DNA from: Diabrotica undecimpunctata
Lineage: Eukaryota > Arthropoda > Insecta > Coleoptera > Chrysomelidae
NCBI RefSeq assembly: GCF_040954645.1
Contig: NC_092803.1
Location: forward strand, 60,285,984 to 60,349,983
Length of the DNA stretch: 64,000 nucleotides
Reading direction: 5' to 3'
Shown here: piece by piece, positions 43,560 to 53,482 of the stretch
Position numbering within the stretch: the stretch's first letter is position 1
Layout: each line of letters opens with the position of its first letter
Program-made: the position numbers and the translations under genes
Notes under the pieces: model-generated
Told to the model about the DNA's origin: nothing
Database searches by the model: none
Seen by the model: only the letters and a program-made list of their open reading frames with translations

Positions 43560-44194
43560 CAAGCGGTTCCTGCACTTTTTCTATTGGAACATCGTGGTAT
43601 TCTTGAAGTTTCCTCTAGTGATCATCAATCTTTCTGATTCGACATTAGTTACAGAAACAGTATTAGATAATGAAGCTTGGGTATTAATTTTTCTTTCTAT
43701 TTAACTATTTGTATATCTGAATTAAATTTAAAATCATTTTTATATTGTACTATTTTATTTTCTAAGTCGTTCTGTTGTTGTGTTATTTTATTTTCTAAAT
43801 TGTTTTTTTTGTATTCTTTTATTTTGTAAATCGTTTTTTAAATTTTTTTGTGGATCTATTTTATTTTCTAAATCACTCTGTTGTTCTTCTAACTTATATA
43901 TTTGATTTGACTTACCTCTACCTTTTAATACGCCTCTCCTTGTCTTCTTATCTAAGCTTCTCCTTTACCTCCCTACGCTCCTCCTTCGCCCCTTTCTCTT
44001 GTTGCCTATGTTTCTCTTTCTCTTCTTGTCGACGATTCTCTTTCATATTTTCCTCTTCTTGTTTACGCTTCTTCTTTTTTTTTCTTACATTTTTAAAAAC
44101 CATGGAGGGGCCGGACGTATTCATTTCTTTATAAATTTCAGTTGATCCAGTCTTAACCGTTAACAATTACTTATTATCCCACCGCTGTCACCAA
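43560..44194 (-). mobile_element. LTR retrotransposon gag relic and primer binding site, antisense
   Basis: Minus strand: TGTAACA (end of LTR, complement of 44195-44201), A, then TGGTGACAGCGGTGGGAT (complement of 44176-44193), a standard primer-site position and TGG start. It is followed by a 72-codon frame (43948-44166) rich in Lys/Glu/Arg (EENMKENRRQEEKEKHRQQE) and, leftward, EEQQSDLENKID-type coiled-coil codons to ~43800 with stops. It looks like a gypsy-type leader and charged Gag N-terminus. No protease or pol follows. Confidence 0.6.
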
Positions 44195-45170
44195 TGTTAC
44201 ACTTCTTGAAAATTAACTTTATTCAACACCAACTTGTTTACAATACTTAATACAATGACAACTATAAACTTCAAAAACTGAATTACAACTGTTAGTTTAA
44301 CTGTCAACAACATATGTTCATATATATTTTCTGATGTTTCAAACGTCACTAGAAATGTTAGGAATTTTCGATGTCATCTGAAATGATCTAATAGGTATAA
44401 TTTTTCCATAAAAAGCATATAGAAATCCATATAATTATAAAATAAAAATGACTAACTTTTAAGATATTTTAAAGTTATCTTATTCATTGATGTATTTTTC
44501 TATTAGCTTGTAGTCTTGTAGCAGCTTTTTGTGTCGCCTTTTAATGTTTATACTTTGCATGGTGAGCTAATAGTTACTTAATGTTTAGTTTTCGAAGATT
44601 CCCGTAATTTTAAGTTTGTGAATCACATGTTTATTATATTTATTGTTTACTACCAATATTTGGTCGTGTGGATGCACTAAAATGTGTCTATGATAGACCC
44701 CTTACAGAGAAATCTACATAATAATTTTAATTATTTATTTAGCAGGCTTTAAATATGCCCAAATAACGTCTTGTTGTTATTTGTATAATATGCAATTATT
44801 TCAAATTTTGATAAAAATTAAGATGGCAAAAGTTATTCATAGTTTACTAAAATCCTGTTAAGGGTCCATCATGGGCATATATGCGCTCATGATGGACCCT
44901 TTGATACGCCCATGGTGGACCCGTTGCATTTTGTATAAAATAATTTGACATACTTACTTTACCTCTCTATTGTCAAGACTAAGTGGGGATGCTATTGTAT
45001 TTTCTTGTACATAAGAAAATATTTGTGCTGATTTGGGGTTTTCCCCATCAGTATTTTTTTAGAGTATTCATCCCATTCACGTAGGCTAATAGAGAAGATG
45101 ATATTTATCTCTCCTACGTCTATTCTTTTCGAAGAAATTTAAGTACTTTTCAACTTTAGGTATTTCTACT
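44195..45170. other. Probable decayed LTR (from 44195, antisense), then AT-rich DNA
   Basis: 44195 begins TGTTACACTTC, the inverted LTR end of the preceding relic. The other LTR border could not be found because no second copy is present. 44860-44935 has GGGTCCATC / GATGGACCC inverted pieces (TCCATCATGGGC near 44867 and GATGGACCC twice), a possible small foldback. Confidence 0.4.
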
Positions 45171-45590
45171 ACCTTTCAGGTAAGTTTTAATTTTGGAGCA
45201 GTTTCTCTCCCAGCATTCGTTTTTATGGGTATTGCCCTTCGTACCTCTCTTTGAGCTGTTTGGTATTCGCGTTTATTTTTATCCGTTTTTACGTTCAGAA
45301 ATGTGTTGTATTTATTACGTTTGATTTTAATTTTCTCTTGGATTTCTTCATACCACCAATAGGGCTTTCTCTGTGTTGTCTGTTTATACTTGCCCAAGAA
45401 TCTTCTGCTGCATCCTTTAAGCATTCTTTTGTATAGTTTTTTCGGTCCTCTACATAATCAAAGTTTTAGTATGTATAAGAGTTTTTCATCTAATTGTTTT
45501 TTATACACTATTTTTGAGCGTTCGTTGGGAAAGGTTTCCAAGTTGTACTTTATTTTCAGAGTTGTTTTGTTTTTGTTAGAATATCCAACA
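45171..45590 (-). mobile_element. Non-LTR linker region relic
   Basis: Minus strand: LYKRMLKGCSRRFLGKYKQT, RKPYWWYEEIQEKIKIKRNK and YNTFLNVKTDKNKREYQTAQ. The W-W-x-E-I...K...Y pattern is the linker between endonuclease and RT in RTE-like elements. Neither domain itself is preserved here. Confidence 0.7.
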
Positions 45591-45629
45591 TAAAAAGTGG
45601 ATGTTGTCCTAAAGTTGTTCTATATGAAG

Positions 45630-46234
45630 CATCGAGTTAGAATCTATGGAGAAGCTATGAGCATATTAACGTGTGTATTAAAAACGGCGTAGGTAGGCGT
45701 GGCTAACGATAATACCAATATGGCGGTGGGATCATGGCCAGACTCATTAATATTAAAACTACTATAAAAATATGACTAGTTATTCAGAAGATTTAATTAT
45801 AATCTAAAAAAGTGCAATACATTTTTAATAAACTATGATTTATTTATCCCGTGGTAAACACTAAAAACACGATATATTATACATAAAGATAAATTAATAC
45901 AGTCAAATACTATTAACTTATTCTCTGAAGTACGGGCCATTACTTTGTTTATATATTTGTATACTAACCTGTAGAACATTATTCCTGAAGATTTTTTATT
46001 AACATTGCTTCTGCTACTGCAACTACGTTGAGAACAAGAAACCATTATTATGCACTATCACAATATATTATTACAGTTTCTATAGAAGTTTTATAAAACT
46101 AAAAATATTTGAAAAACAACAAACGTAAACAAACATATGCGATCTGTCAAAAGTGTCAAAACAATCTTAACAATATGGCCGAAATGAGGTCGTTTTTAGT
46201 CACGTGATGCCCTCTCCATACATTCTAACTCGAT
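45630..46234. mobile_element. 605-bp MITE with 9-bp target duplication (Mutator-like candidate)
   Basis: TATATGAAG occurs directly outside both ends (45621-45629 and 46235-46243). Inner ends are inverted: left (C)ATCGAGTTAGAATCTATGG, right complement ATCGAGTTAGAATGTATGG. A 9-bp duplication is characteristic of Mutator-like elements, but I found no transposase. The interior includes CAATATGGC motifs in both orientations. Confidence 0.8.
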
Positions 46235-46444
46235 TATATGAAGTGACATTGTTGACAGTTTGATGAGTAATGTCATAAATAGGTCATAAACTACTGTCAG
46301 TCAAGTTTTGTATTGTTCTGTATGTAAGAAGGAATAAAGTATAATTGTTGATGGCCAGACGTTTATTGGTGCATATTTCCTAAAATACATATTTCCTTGT
46401 CTCTTGATGTCTTCATACTAGAAGGAGGACTTCACCTAACCTGA

Positions 46445-47135
46445 ATTAGAACAGTTTTTCTCCTGCGCATCTTCTTTTTATTGTCTAGTCGAAAGAGAAT
46501 TATTTTAGCATTAATCAAGTGGTGATCACTTCCACATTGAGCTTTGTACTATATCTAGTTATCACATAAACGATGATTGATTTCAAGTTTCATGTTGAAC
46601 CCATCTAAATTTTTGTATTTATCGATGCTGAAAAAAAAAACATTTAGGATTCGTAAGTTGTTTTGGTCACATATGTTAATTACCCTACCTCCATTGTAAT
46701 TTAGAATTGGTCAACTATATTACGTTTAAACTATTTTCCTGTCCAAGCATTTAGGTTCCCTACCAGAATGATTTCCCATTCATCTTTACCTCTCACTAAA
46801 GCATAAACGTAAACTCCGATAATGGTGACTTAACTTCCTTGCAAGTTTAGATTTGGTTTAATGATGCGTTGGCTCAGTATTTCCCAGGATGTTATATATC
46901 TTTATAGCCTTCTTCAAATAAGTATGGACACTTCTTGGGATTTTTATCTTTAGGTATTTCAGAGAAAAAGTGGTCGTATTCTCCTAGGTTCTCTGGCTCA
47001 TGCCCCTTCTTTTTGGTCTCGGTAAGTACTATTATATCCATATTAGCCTTTTTGGTTTCTGAAAGTATGTCGTTAATTTTCTGTGAGATACCTTAAACGT
47101 TCTATATACCAATATTCATAATCCGTTTTCCTAGC
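46445..47135 (-). mobile_element. Non-LTR endonuclease relic
   Basis: Minus strand: start MNIGI-like, VLTETKKKGHEPENLGEYDH and FFSEIPKDK, CITSWEILSQRIIKPN-like, then GNLNAWTGK (a decayed GDxNAxxG). Same endonuclease type as 4141-4740. RT downstream is absent; the antisense RT fragment at 47175-47500 lies on the wrong side and must be a different insertion. Confidence 0.75.
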
Positions 47136-47174
47136 TTGAGTCGTCTACATGCCATACCTTCCAGTTCTAAATTG

Positions 47175-47500
47175 TCAATTATTATTGTTTCAGGTGTTTG
47201 GTAACTATGCCTATTACAATATATATATTTGGTTTTTTGGTCTCTGTGGTACTAGCTATTATGTAGATTTCGTATGTATATCCGACAACTTGTACAGATT
47301 TGTAGAAGATAATGCCATTCGTGTTAATCTGGGACTCTGGAATTACTTTTTCTAGAGGAAAGTTAAATAAGAGGCACCATATTCCATTACCCTGTCTTAG
47401 TACAGTTTTGCAATGAAGGAGTCTTGAAAAATGGTTTTGGATTTTGACCATGCTCGCTGCTCCTGTAAGTGTAATTTCAGTGAGTTGAACAAGATGAAGC
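47175..47500 (-). mobile_element. RSMRD-family RT fragment, catalytic box lost
   Basis: Minus-strand frame 47182-47451: KIQNHFSRLLHCKTVLRQGN, LLFNFPLEKVIPESQINTNG, VQVVGYTYEIYIIA. The last block corresponds to LAYADDIDIIA, so both catalytic Asp residues are replaced (YTYE). Confidence 0.72.
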
Positions 47501-47990
47501 AGTATTTAAAATTCTACCTTTTTACCAGGTTAATTCTTGTATTCTATGTAATTTCATATATTTTTTTTTTCTTTTTTTTAAGGATTTATTAAATAAGCCT
47601 TACCTAATAGAATTCATTGGAGTTTTTTAAAAATATTTTTTCACTTAAAACATTAACAAAATCATCAATATTCTCCAATTTATATGGAATGCTTTTCTGT
47701 TCATAAAGTTCTTCTAATTAATCTAATGGCTTCATGGCTCGTATCACAGCGCGAGCCAGAAAAACAACAAATTTAACGTAGGAGTTATAAATAATTCTAC
47801 AATTTAAATCAGAATACGGCAGTATATTCGACCTGTGGATGAGTAGTACTACACGAGATGATGGGGGCTATATAGTTTCTGCCAGTTTTTACTTTTTCCA
47901 AGAACCTAGATCTCCCATCTCCATTTAGATAATTCTCTAAATCTTTTTGTTTTCCAAGTTGTAATTTTTTTAATTAAGGATTTACATTAA
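47501..47990. other. No gene recognised
   Basis: AT-rich lead into the GC-richer block that starts at ~48000. Confidence 0.4.
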
Positions 47991-48056
47991 TTATAATTAA
48001 GAATGTTCTCGCCACGGAGTGTGCCGATACGTCCCGACACGACAGGTCACCGCGAC

Positions 48057-48064
48057 TATAAATA
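48057..48064 (+). promoter_or_regulatory. TATA box in GC-richer block
   Basis: TATAAATA sits in GC-rich context, with a run of GC-rich transcript-like sequence beginning ~30 bp downstream (about 48088, GATTCACTC). Position relative to the structured hairpins suggests it could drive a + strand transcript that contains them. Confidence 0.5.
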
Positions 48065-48149
48065 GAGCGGTAGCGGAGTAATCGTCGGATTCACTCCCTG
48101 CCTCTCGACGCGTTAGTGTTCTGAGCTGTTGGACGTGAATCCCTGTCCT

Positions 48150-48277
48150 GGCATTTGGTTTTCACCTCTGGCTGCGTTGAGTAGTTGAGTTACTGTGACC
48201 AAATGCCCATCTTGGTAGTTAGTATTCGCCTCTGGTTGCGTTGAGTAACTGAGTTACCGTTGCTAACTACCCATCTT
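48150..48277 (+). ncRNA. Two tandem 58-nt hairpins with covarying stems
   Basis: Unit 1 is 48150-48207 and unit 2 is 48214-48271, each followed by CATCTT (64-nt period). Outer stems: GGCATTTGGT pairs with ACCAAATGCC (10/10), GGTAGTTAGT pairs with GCTAACTACC (10/10 with one G.U). The two stems differ at three positions (C-G to T-A, T-A to G-C, G-C to A-T), each change matched on the opposite strand, while the loop (CCTCTGGYTGCGTTGAGTA) is conserved. An inner stem GTAGT-TGA-GTTAC / GTAAC-TGA-GTTAC is also kept, with G.U pairs in one unit becoming A-U and C-G in the other. This is strong evidence that the RNA (or single-strand DNA) fold was selected. I do not recognise the family. Confidence 0.8.
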
Positions 48278-48304
48278 CCTGTCTCTTTCTTTTTCTTTTT
48301 TTTT

Positions 48305-48353
48305 GTTCTCCTGAAGAAGCTACATACAATTGTAGCGAAACGTCGAGATGAAC
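48305..48353 (+). ncRNA. Hammerhead-like motif
   Basis: GTTCTC, core CTGAAGA (fits CUGANGA), one extra A, stem II GCTACA-TACAAT-TGTAGC (6 bp), core GAAA, C-G, U-C, then GAG-ATG-AAC. GTTCTC can pair with GAG and AAC around a 3-nt bulge to make stem I. The extra A between core and stem II and the near-absent stem III make activity doubtful as a monomer. It lies 34 nt downstream of the covarying hairpins. Confidence 0.55.
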
Positions 48354-48439
48354 CCACTTTTGGGTCACTCACAAATGACACGGTCCAAACCCGGAAGACG
48401 AATAAACTATAATTCTGACTCTGGCCGTGGAAGCCTACG

Positions 48440-48830
48440 ATTTCAAGAATGTTCTCTATATATCCCATCCATCGTAATCCCTGTGTTTTGATGCATCTGA
48501 CTCTGTCGTACTCCTTTATTGTGTTGCCTCTCCCGTAGTTAAATTTTTTTGCTGCTTTCAATTTATTTGGCCCATATTTGTTTACAACATTTTCTTGAAT
48601 AACATTATTCTTGCCTTATATTTACTTTTAAGGTACGTCGTCAATTCTGTATACGTGAGAAGTGGCCTGATTACCACTTTTTTTTGTATTCTCCCTTGAT
48701 TTATATCTTTTAGTGTATGCTAACTGCAGTAGATTTTGTTGAATTTTAGTATACGTTCTGTTATTTATGCGTTTATTTTATTTCTTTAACTTATCCTTCC
48801 TCCTAGATACTAGAAGTACTGTACTTTCTA
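48440..48830 (-). mobile_element. Non-LTR RT C-terminal relic
   Basis: Minus strand: NNRTYTKIQQNLLQL, VVIRPLLTYTE (for VIRPVLTYGCE), and EYDRVRCIKTQGLRWMGYIE (for DIVRxIKxQRLRWxGHIxRM). Frameshifts between. RTE-like, probably near the RSMRD family. Confidence 0.65.
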
Positions 48831-49229
48831 AAATATATAAAAATTGTTTACGTCTCTGCATCAATCTAGAACATAATAAGTTTTTTATTTTTTTTTAGTT
48901 AACTTATAGTTCTCTTTTTCTTCATATTGTCTGCGTATGCTTGTATTTGTGTTAAATATTGGGCTATAGTTAGAAGAAATTTGGAAATCTCATCTCGATT
49001 TTCTCACTTTGATCGTGTTTGTGGTGCCTTTTGCAAATATTTTTCGCCAAAATATCATTTACATTTCTTGTAAAAATTTGTTTCCGATGATGCGATCAAA
49101 CTCATATGGTTTGAAATAAGATCAAAATGACTCATCGGATAACCCGATGGTCCATTTTTGCCTGAATTACAGAGCTTGGAAATCGTCATGGTCATTCTAA
49201 CATTCGAACAAACTGTTCAATCAAAGTTT
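48831..49229. other. AT-rich, no feature
   Basis: No supported structure. Confidence 0.4.
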
Positions 49230-49405
49230 GAGTTACCACACTTTTTCTGTCCTTTACATTAACCTTGGAATATGAGTTTATAGATACCGTATTTTTTTCT
49301 ATGCTCTATATGACCTCTTGTCTTCAATCTTCCTAATACTTCTATATTCGTAGCGTGATCCATACATGAAATCTTAAAATCATTATATACCTCTTTCCCA
49401 TTCTC
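49230..49405 (-). mobile_element. GAA-tail-like RT C-terminal fragment
   Basis: Minus strand: MDHATNIEVLGRLKTRGHIE and a YGIYKLIFQG-like run, for WVDRVTNxEVLxRM...YxLLQLIxQG. Very short and 5' and 3' truncated. Confidence 0.6.
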
Positions 49406-49701
49406 CATTTTTTGGTAGTCTTTATCAACTAAAAGTTGACTAAAGATGAATTATTATGACGATTTATGTATATAAATATCCTTTAATATTAAAAATAACT
49501 CGGTGATTTGTTTATAAAACTTAGAAGTCTTAGACTTATATAGTCTTACAATTTACTTTATTGAGTTTTTGTTAGTATTTTTTGTCTTTGGTATTTAGCA
49601 CTTTAGCACTAGAGTATAATCATATTTCAGCGCATAGCCAGCTTTTATATAACTATCTATAGCTCTATAATGAAAATTACTAATAGCTGTTTCTCTTGTA
49701 G

Positions 49702-49825
49702 GTCGCTGCCCAAGCTCAGCAGCCAGGAAGAGGACGGGCACACCCCCCACACCCAATTCACTGGTGTAGCCCATTTCGAGCCCATCCCACATGACCACGA
49801 TTTTTGTGAGAGGGTTGTAATAAAC
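49702..49825 (+). CDS. Sh: Shaker (Kv1) voltage-gated K+ channel, internal coding exon
   Basis: A 124-bp exon between a good acceptor (TTTCTCTTGTAG, ending 49701) and donor (GTAAGT, from 49826). After one base completing a split codon it encodes 41 residues: [20 protein letters not shown], then [20 protein letters not shown] and N, ending in phase 0. SLPKLSSQ and [18 protein letters not shown] are hallmarks of insect Shaker just before and at the first strand of the cytoplasmic T1 domain, which sets subfamily-specific tetramer assembly; the next exon should open with the VSGLRF segment. High GC and an intact frame contrast with the surrounding decayed repeats. The channel acts in neuronal and muscle membranes as an A-type current. 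No neighbouring exon was recognised from 1 to 49701 or from 49826 to 64000. Recognition is from known family sequence; exon limits are read directly. Confidence 0.93.
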
Positions 49826-50522
49826 GTAAGTAGTGTATTTTTATTGTAATTAAAGAACGTTCAACAATACATCTAAGGTATAAAGAAATTCATACTACGG
49901 AATGCAACTTTTACAATATACAGTATGCACTAGAATATACAGTACTGAAAATTATTTACCTATCAGGATGATAATGTTAATGTTTAGAATGTGCTGTTTT
50001 GCGTTGTAGACAGCGTTCATAACGATTATGCAGATTTTATAACATTCTTTAACGTAGGTTACTCCAGAGTCCCGAAAAAAGGGTATCTAAATATATTTTT
50101 TTAACATTCTGCACATATCAGAATTAGACGGTGTCAGATCAGGGGTATGTGATGGGCGAAGGAAATAATTCTATCGAATAATTCTATCCAAAATGACTGA
50201 CCTAAAAAAATTTTCTTGTATTATAGTCACAGCTTTTCGAGCAATATGGCAGAGCGCACCGTCTTGTGAACTACTGCTTATTCATCAGAATATTCTTAGT
50301 CCGACAAAACCTTACTAAGATCCTGACGTAATTGCCAAACCGTCTTTAAACAGTCGTTAAAGTGTTGATGTTTTATTTCACAGCTGTTCGTCGAATTTTA
50401 GTGCCAACAACTGATTTAGGACATATCCATAAAAATTTTCGTTTGCGGAGACAGTTACAGTCACAATACACTAACTAATACACTAATACACTAAAATAGG
50501 TGGCGCTTTTTTCACCTAACCT

Positions 50523-50527
<5 letters not shown>
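49826..50527. other. Shaker intron start; possible mariner debris
   Basis: The donor GTAAGTAGTG begins an intron. 49990-50400 on the minus strand has heavily broken frames with GLW, AHSKH and YERCL pieces that vaguely resemble a mariner transposase C-terminus; too weak to name. Confidence 0.4.

Positions 50528-50603
<76 letters not shown>
50528..50603. repeat. (TA)n microsatellite
   Basis: About 75 bp of TA repeats with one GTATAT interruption. Confidence 0.95.
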
Positions 50604-50606
<3 letters not shown>

Positions 50607-50710
50607 TAATAAATTAATAAAATGGACCGAATTCAAACGAGACTATTTATTGAATCTAATACAGGTCGCAAATCACTGCACTGTTTTCGAGATATTCTTC
50701 TTTATAATGT

Positions 50711-51100
50711 GATTCTTCTTCTTGTAGTTCCTTCTCCTGTCGGAGGTTGACTATCATCACAGCTATCCGTACCTTATTGGCGGCTGCTCTGAAAAGATCT
50801 ACTGAGCTGCAACTATACCACTCTCTTAGGTTTCTCAGCCAGGAAATTCTTCGTCTTTCTATGGATCTTAATGGTAATGTGTCTCTGGTTCTCTGGTAAT
50901 GTGTCCTAAATATTCCAGCATTCTTGTTTTGATGTGCTTTATGACCTCACAATCCTTTTGTAGCCTTCTTAACACTTCTGCGAAGACTACAAAAGGATTG
51001 CGAGGTCATAAAGCACATCAAAACAAGAAATCAGGAATATTTAGGCCACATTACCAGAGGTGCGAAATATGATATATTAAGGCTCATAATGCAAGGCAAA
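50711..51100. mobile_element. GAA-tail family 3' end folded back on itself
   Basis: 50711-50985 is an antisense 3' end, beginning TTCTTCTTCTTGTAG and carrying the RTWLRNLR-type C-terminal codons. 50987-51059 is a sense copy of the same family overlapping the same region: 50891-50963 and 50987-51059 are 73-bp inverted arms differing at a few positions, with a 23-bp spacer. The sense part continues to ~51100 and abuts another antisense copy. Confidence 0.82.
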
Positions 51101-51113
51101 ATGCCTTTATGTG

Positions 51114-52226
51114 ATCTTCTTCTTAAAGTGCCTATCCGTTCCGGATGTTGGCGATCATCACGGCTATCTTTACTTTGTTTATTGCAGCGCGGAAGAGTTC
51201 AGTGGTAGTCGTGTTATACCACTTTCGAAAATTTTGAAGCCAGGAAATGCGTCTTCTTCCCGGTCCTCTCTTACCATTTACTTTCCCTTGGAGAATCAGC
51301 TGGAGAAGGCCGTAGCGTTCTTGATTTCTCATTACATGTCCTAGATATTCCAACTTTTTAGTTTTGACGGTCATGAGAATTTCACATTCTTTCCCCATTC
51401 TACGCAGGACCTCCACATTAGTAACTCTGTCAACCCAGGATATACGTAAGATGCGCCTATAACACCACATTTCAAAAGCTTCGAGCCGATTCATAGATGC
51501 AACAGTCAGTGTCCATGCTTCCATTCCGTAGAGCAGAACTCTGAATATGTGGCAGTTCAATAGACGGCATTTTGTTTTTAATGATATGTCTCGACTGTTG
51601 AAAATGGTTCTCATTCTAACAAATGCTGCTTTTGCTTTTATTATTCGCTGTTTAATTTCTATTGAGTGGTCACATTGGCTATTTAAATTGGTGCCTAGAT
51701 ATGTATATTGCTCGACTCTTTCGATATTCTGTTGGTTGATTGTAAGTTGAGCGTTTAGTATTGGTTTTTTACTAATTGTCATAAATTTGATTTTCTTTAT
51801 GTTAAGAGCTAGTCCGTATCTGTTGCTGACTTCTGTTATGCGATTTGTTAATATCTGTAAGTCATTCAGATTATCGGCAAAAACTATAGTGTCATCTGCA
51901 TATCTAATGTTATTCAACCATTCACCGTTTATTAGTATTCCTTTCGCACAACTGTCTAAAGCTTCCTTAAATACCCATTTAGAATAAATATTGAACAAAA
52001 ATGGAGACAAAATACAGCCCTGTCATACTCTACGTTCTATTGCAATTTTATCAGTTAACTGGTCTTCTATTTTGAGTTTGGCCGTTTGATTGTAGTAAAT
52101 GTTTCTGATAATTCTAAGATCTTTGTTGTCAATTCCAATTTCTTGCATTAGAGTCATTAATTTGTCATGTTTTACTCTGTCAAATGCCTTCTGGTAATCT
52201 ATAAAGCATACATACATATATGTCAC
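51114..52226 (-). mobile_element. GAA-tail family RT, well preserved, one stop
   Basis: Minus strand 52226-52023: MYVCFIDYQKAFDRVKHDKL, NIYYNQTAKLKIE, IAIERRV, then TGA where the family has an Arg before QGC. It continues in the same frame (52010-51132, 292 codons): SPFLFNIYSKWVFKEAL, active-site NIRYADDTIVFAD, YTYLGTNLNSQCDHSIEIKQ, LLYGMEAWTL, YRRILRISWVDRVTNVEVLR, GRRRISWLQNFRKWY, AVMIANIRNG stop, then GGCACTTTAAGAAGAAG. 5' truncated inside the RT fingers. Apart from the stop the enzyme core is intact. Confidence 0.9.
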
Positions 52227-53134
52227 AATTCACATCCCTGCATCTCTGAAATAGCACCTGTACAGCAAAAAGGGCCTCCCGTGTTCCCAGAGCACCACAT
52301 ATGTGATACATTCATAAAATTCGATAACTATTTTGAAAAATCGATGCATGGATCGTAAACGAAGAAACATTATATAAATTTCTATTTCTAACCGTGTATA
52401 TTGGTAATGTAACATCTGTTCTATCTGTATATATTTATTTGTTTTTCAATTCGGTCAATGTTCTGTCTATCCTTGTAGTATTTATAATAAAACTGGCAGA
52501 ATGAACTTTTCAACCAGATTTAAACTACTCTATATCAAATTATTTTAGTGTAGAATAAAAAAAATAAATCAACTTGTTAATACTTTATTAACGCGGCTCT
52601 AAACATTAACAATTATGTGGTAAATAGATAAAAAATACTAGATATAGAAAGGTCATATGCCGATTTTTAAGAGTATTTACTTGTGGTACATACTCAAAAG
52701 TGTATAAATTAGCTCGGATAGGAATAAATTTTGAAAAGAGAATAATTAAACAAACAGCTAGTTTCATCAACGTAGAAGTCTTTAGAAACTAAAGAAAATT
52801 ATAAATTCAGCCATAACCTTGAAATTTTCCATTAGCTACAAAAAATTAGGCTTTAATTTTAATTGTTAAGTAACTGAAAAAATTTTATCCAATAATTATT
52901 AACGAACAAACATTGAACAGATATTGTAAGACTACCGTCACTGGCTACAATATGTATTAAGTTAGGAAAGCAAAAACGCTTTTTTAGGTATATATATATA
53001 GATGATTATTATACAGCAATATTTAGTTTAAAATTATTACTTTTCTGAGAAAGCTGACGATATATTAGATTGACTATATTATGTAGGAATTAAAACAACC
53101 TATTTAAATATAATAACAAAATCCTTTTAGAGAA
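52227..53134. other. No gene recognised
   Basis: AT-rich; short frames only, none with homology I recognise. Confidence 0.4.
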
Positions 53135-53482
53135 CATCCATAAACTACATCGTAGTGAAGAGGCCTCCCTCTTAGGGGACTTTGTTTATTACGATGGTAT
53201 ATGACAGGAGGAAGGAGGGCATAAGTGCATATCTGATGTAATTTGGTGTATTTAAATTTGTCACTATTGTGTCTATAACTATAATTAATTATTCTTGTTA
53301 TGATACATTCGTAAATAAAACTTCATAGCTAATTTTCAAAAATAAAAATAACATTGAATTTTTTTAAAACTCACTGAAAAGGGGGCCTACATGAGGGAGG
53401 GCCACAATTGTAAACGACGCTTTACGACAAAGGGGAGGGGGTATTAAAAAGTCCAAATTTTTTTGCGACGTAGTTTATGGAT
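53135..53482. mobile_element. MITE, 348 bp, CATCCATAAACTAC termini
   Basis: Left end CATCCATAAACTACATCG and right end CGACGTAGTTTATGGAT are inverted with one mismatch. Subterminal GGAGGG/CCTCCC-rich segments lie inside both ends. Similar 'ATCCATAAA.TACGTC' elements are common in insect genomes. Superfamily and target duplication not determined. Confidence 0.7.

Noticed and set aside
48190..48561. 123-codon antisense frame across the hairpin block
   Set aside because: Only its first ~45 residues (right side) are retroelement-like; the remainder is the chance translation of the structured, non-coding block.
49990..50400. Mariner-like fragment antisense to the Shaker exon side
   Set aside because: Resemblance limited to scattered residues; too many stops to support a call.
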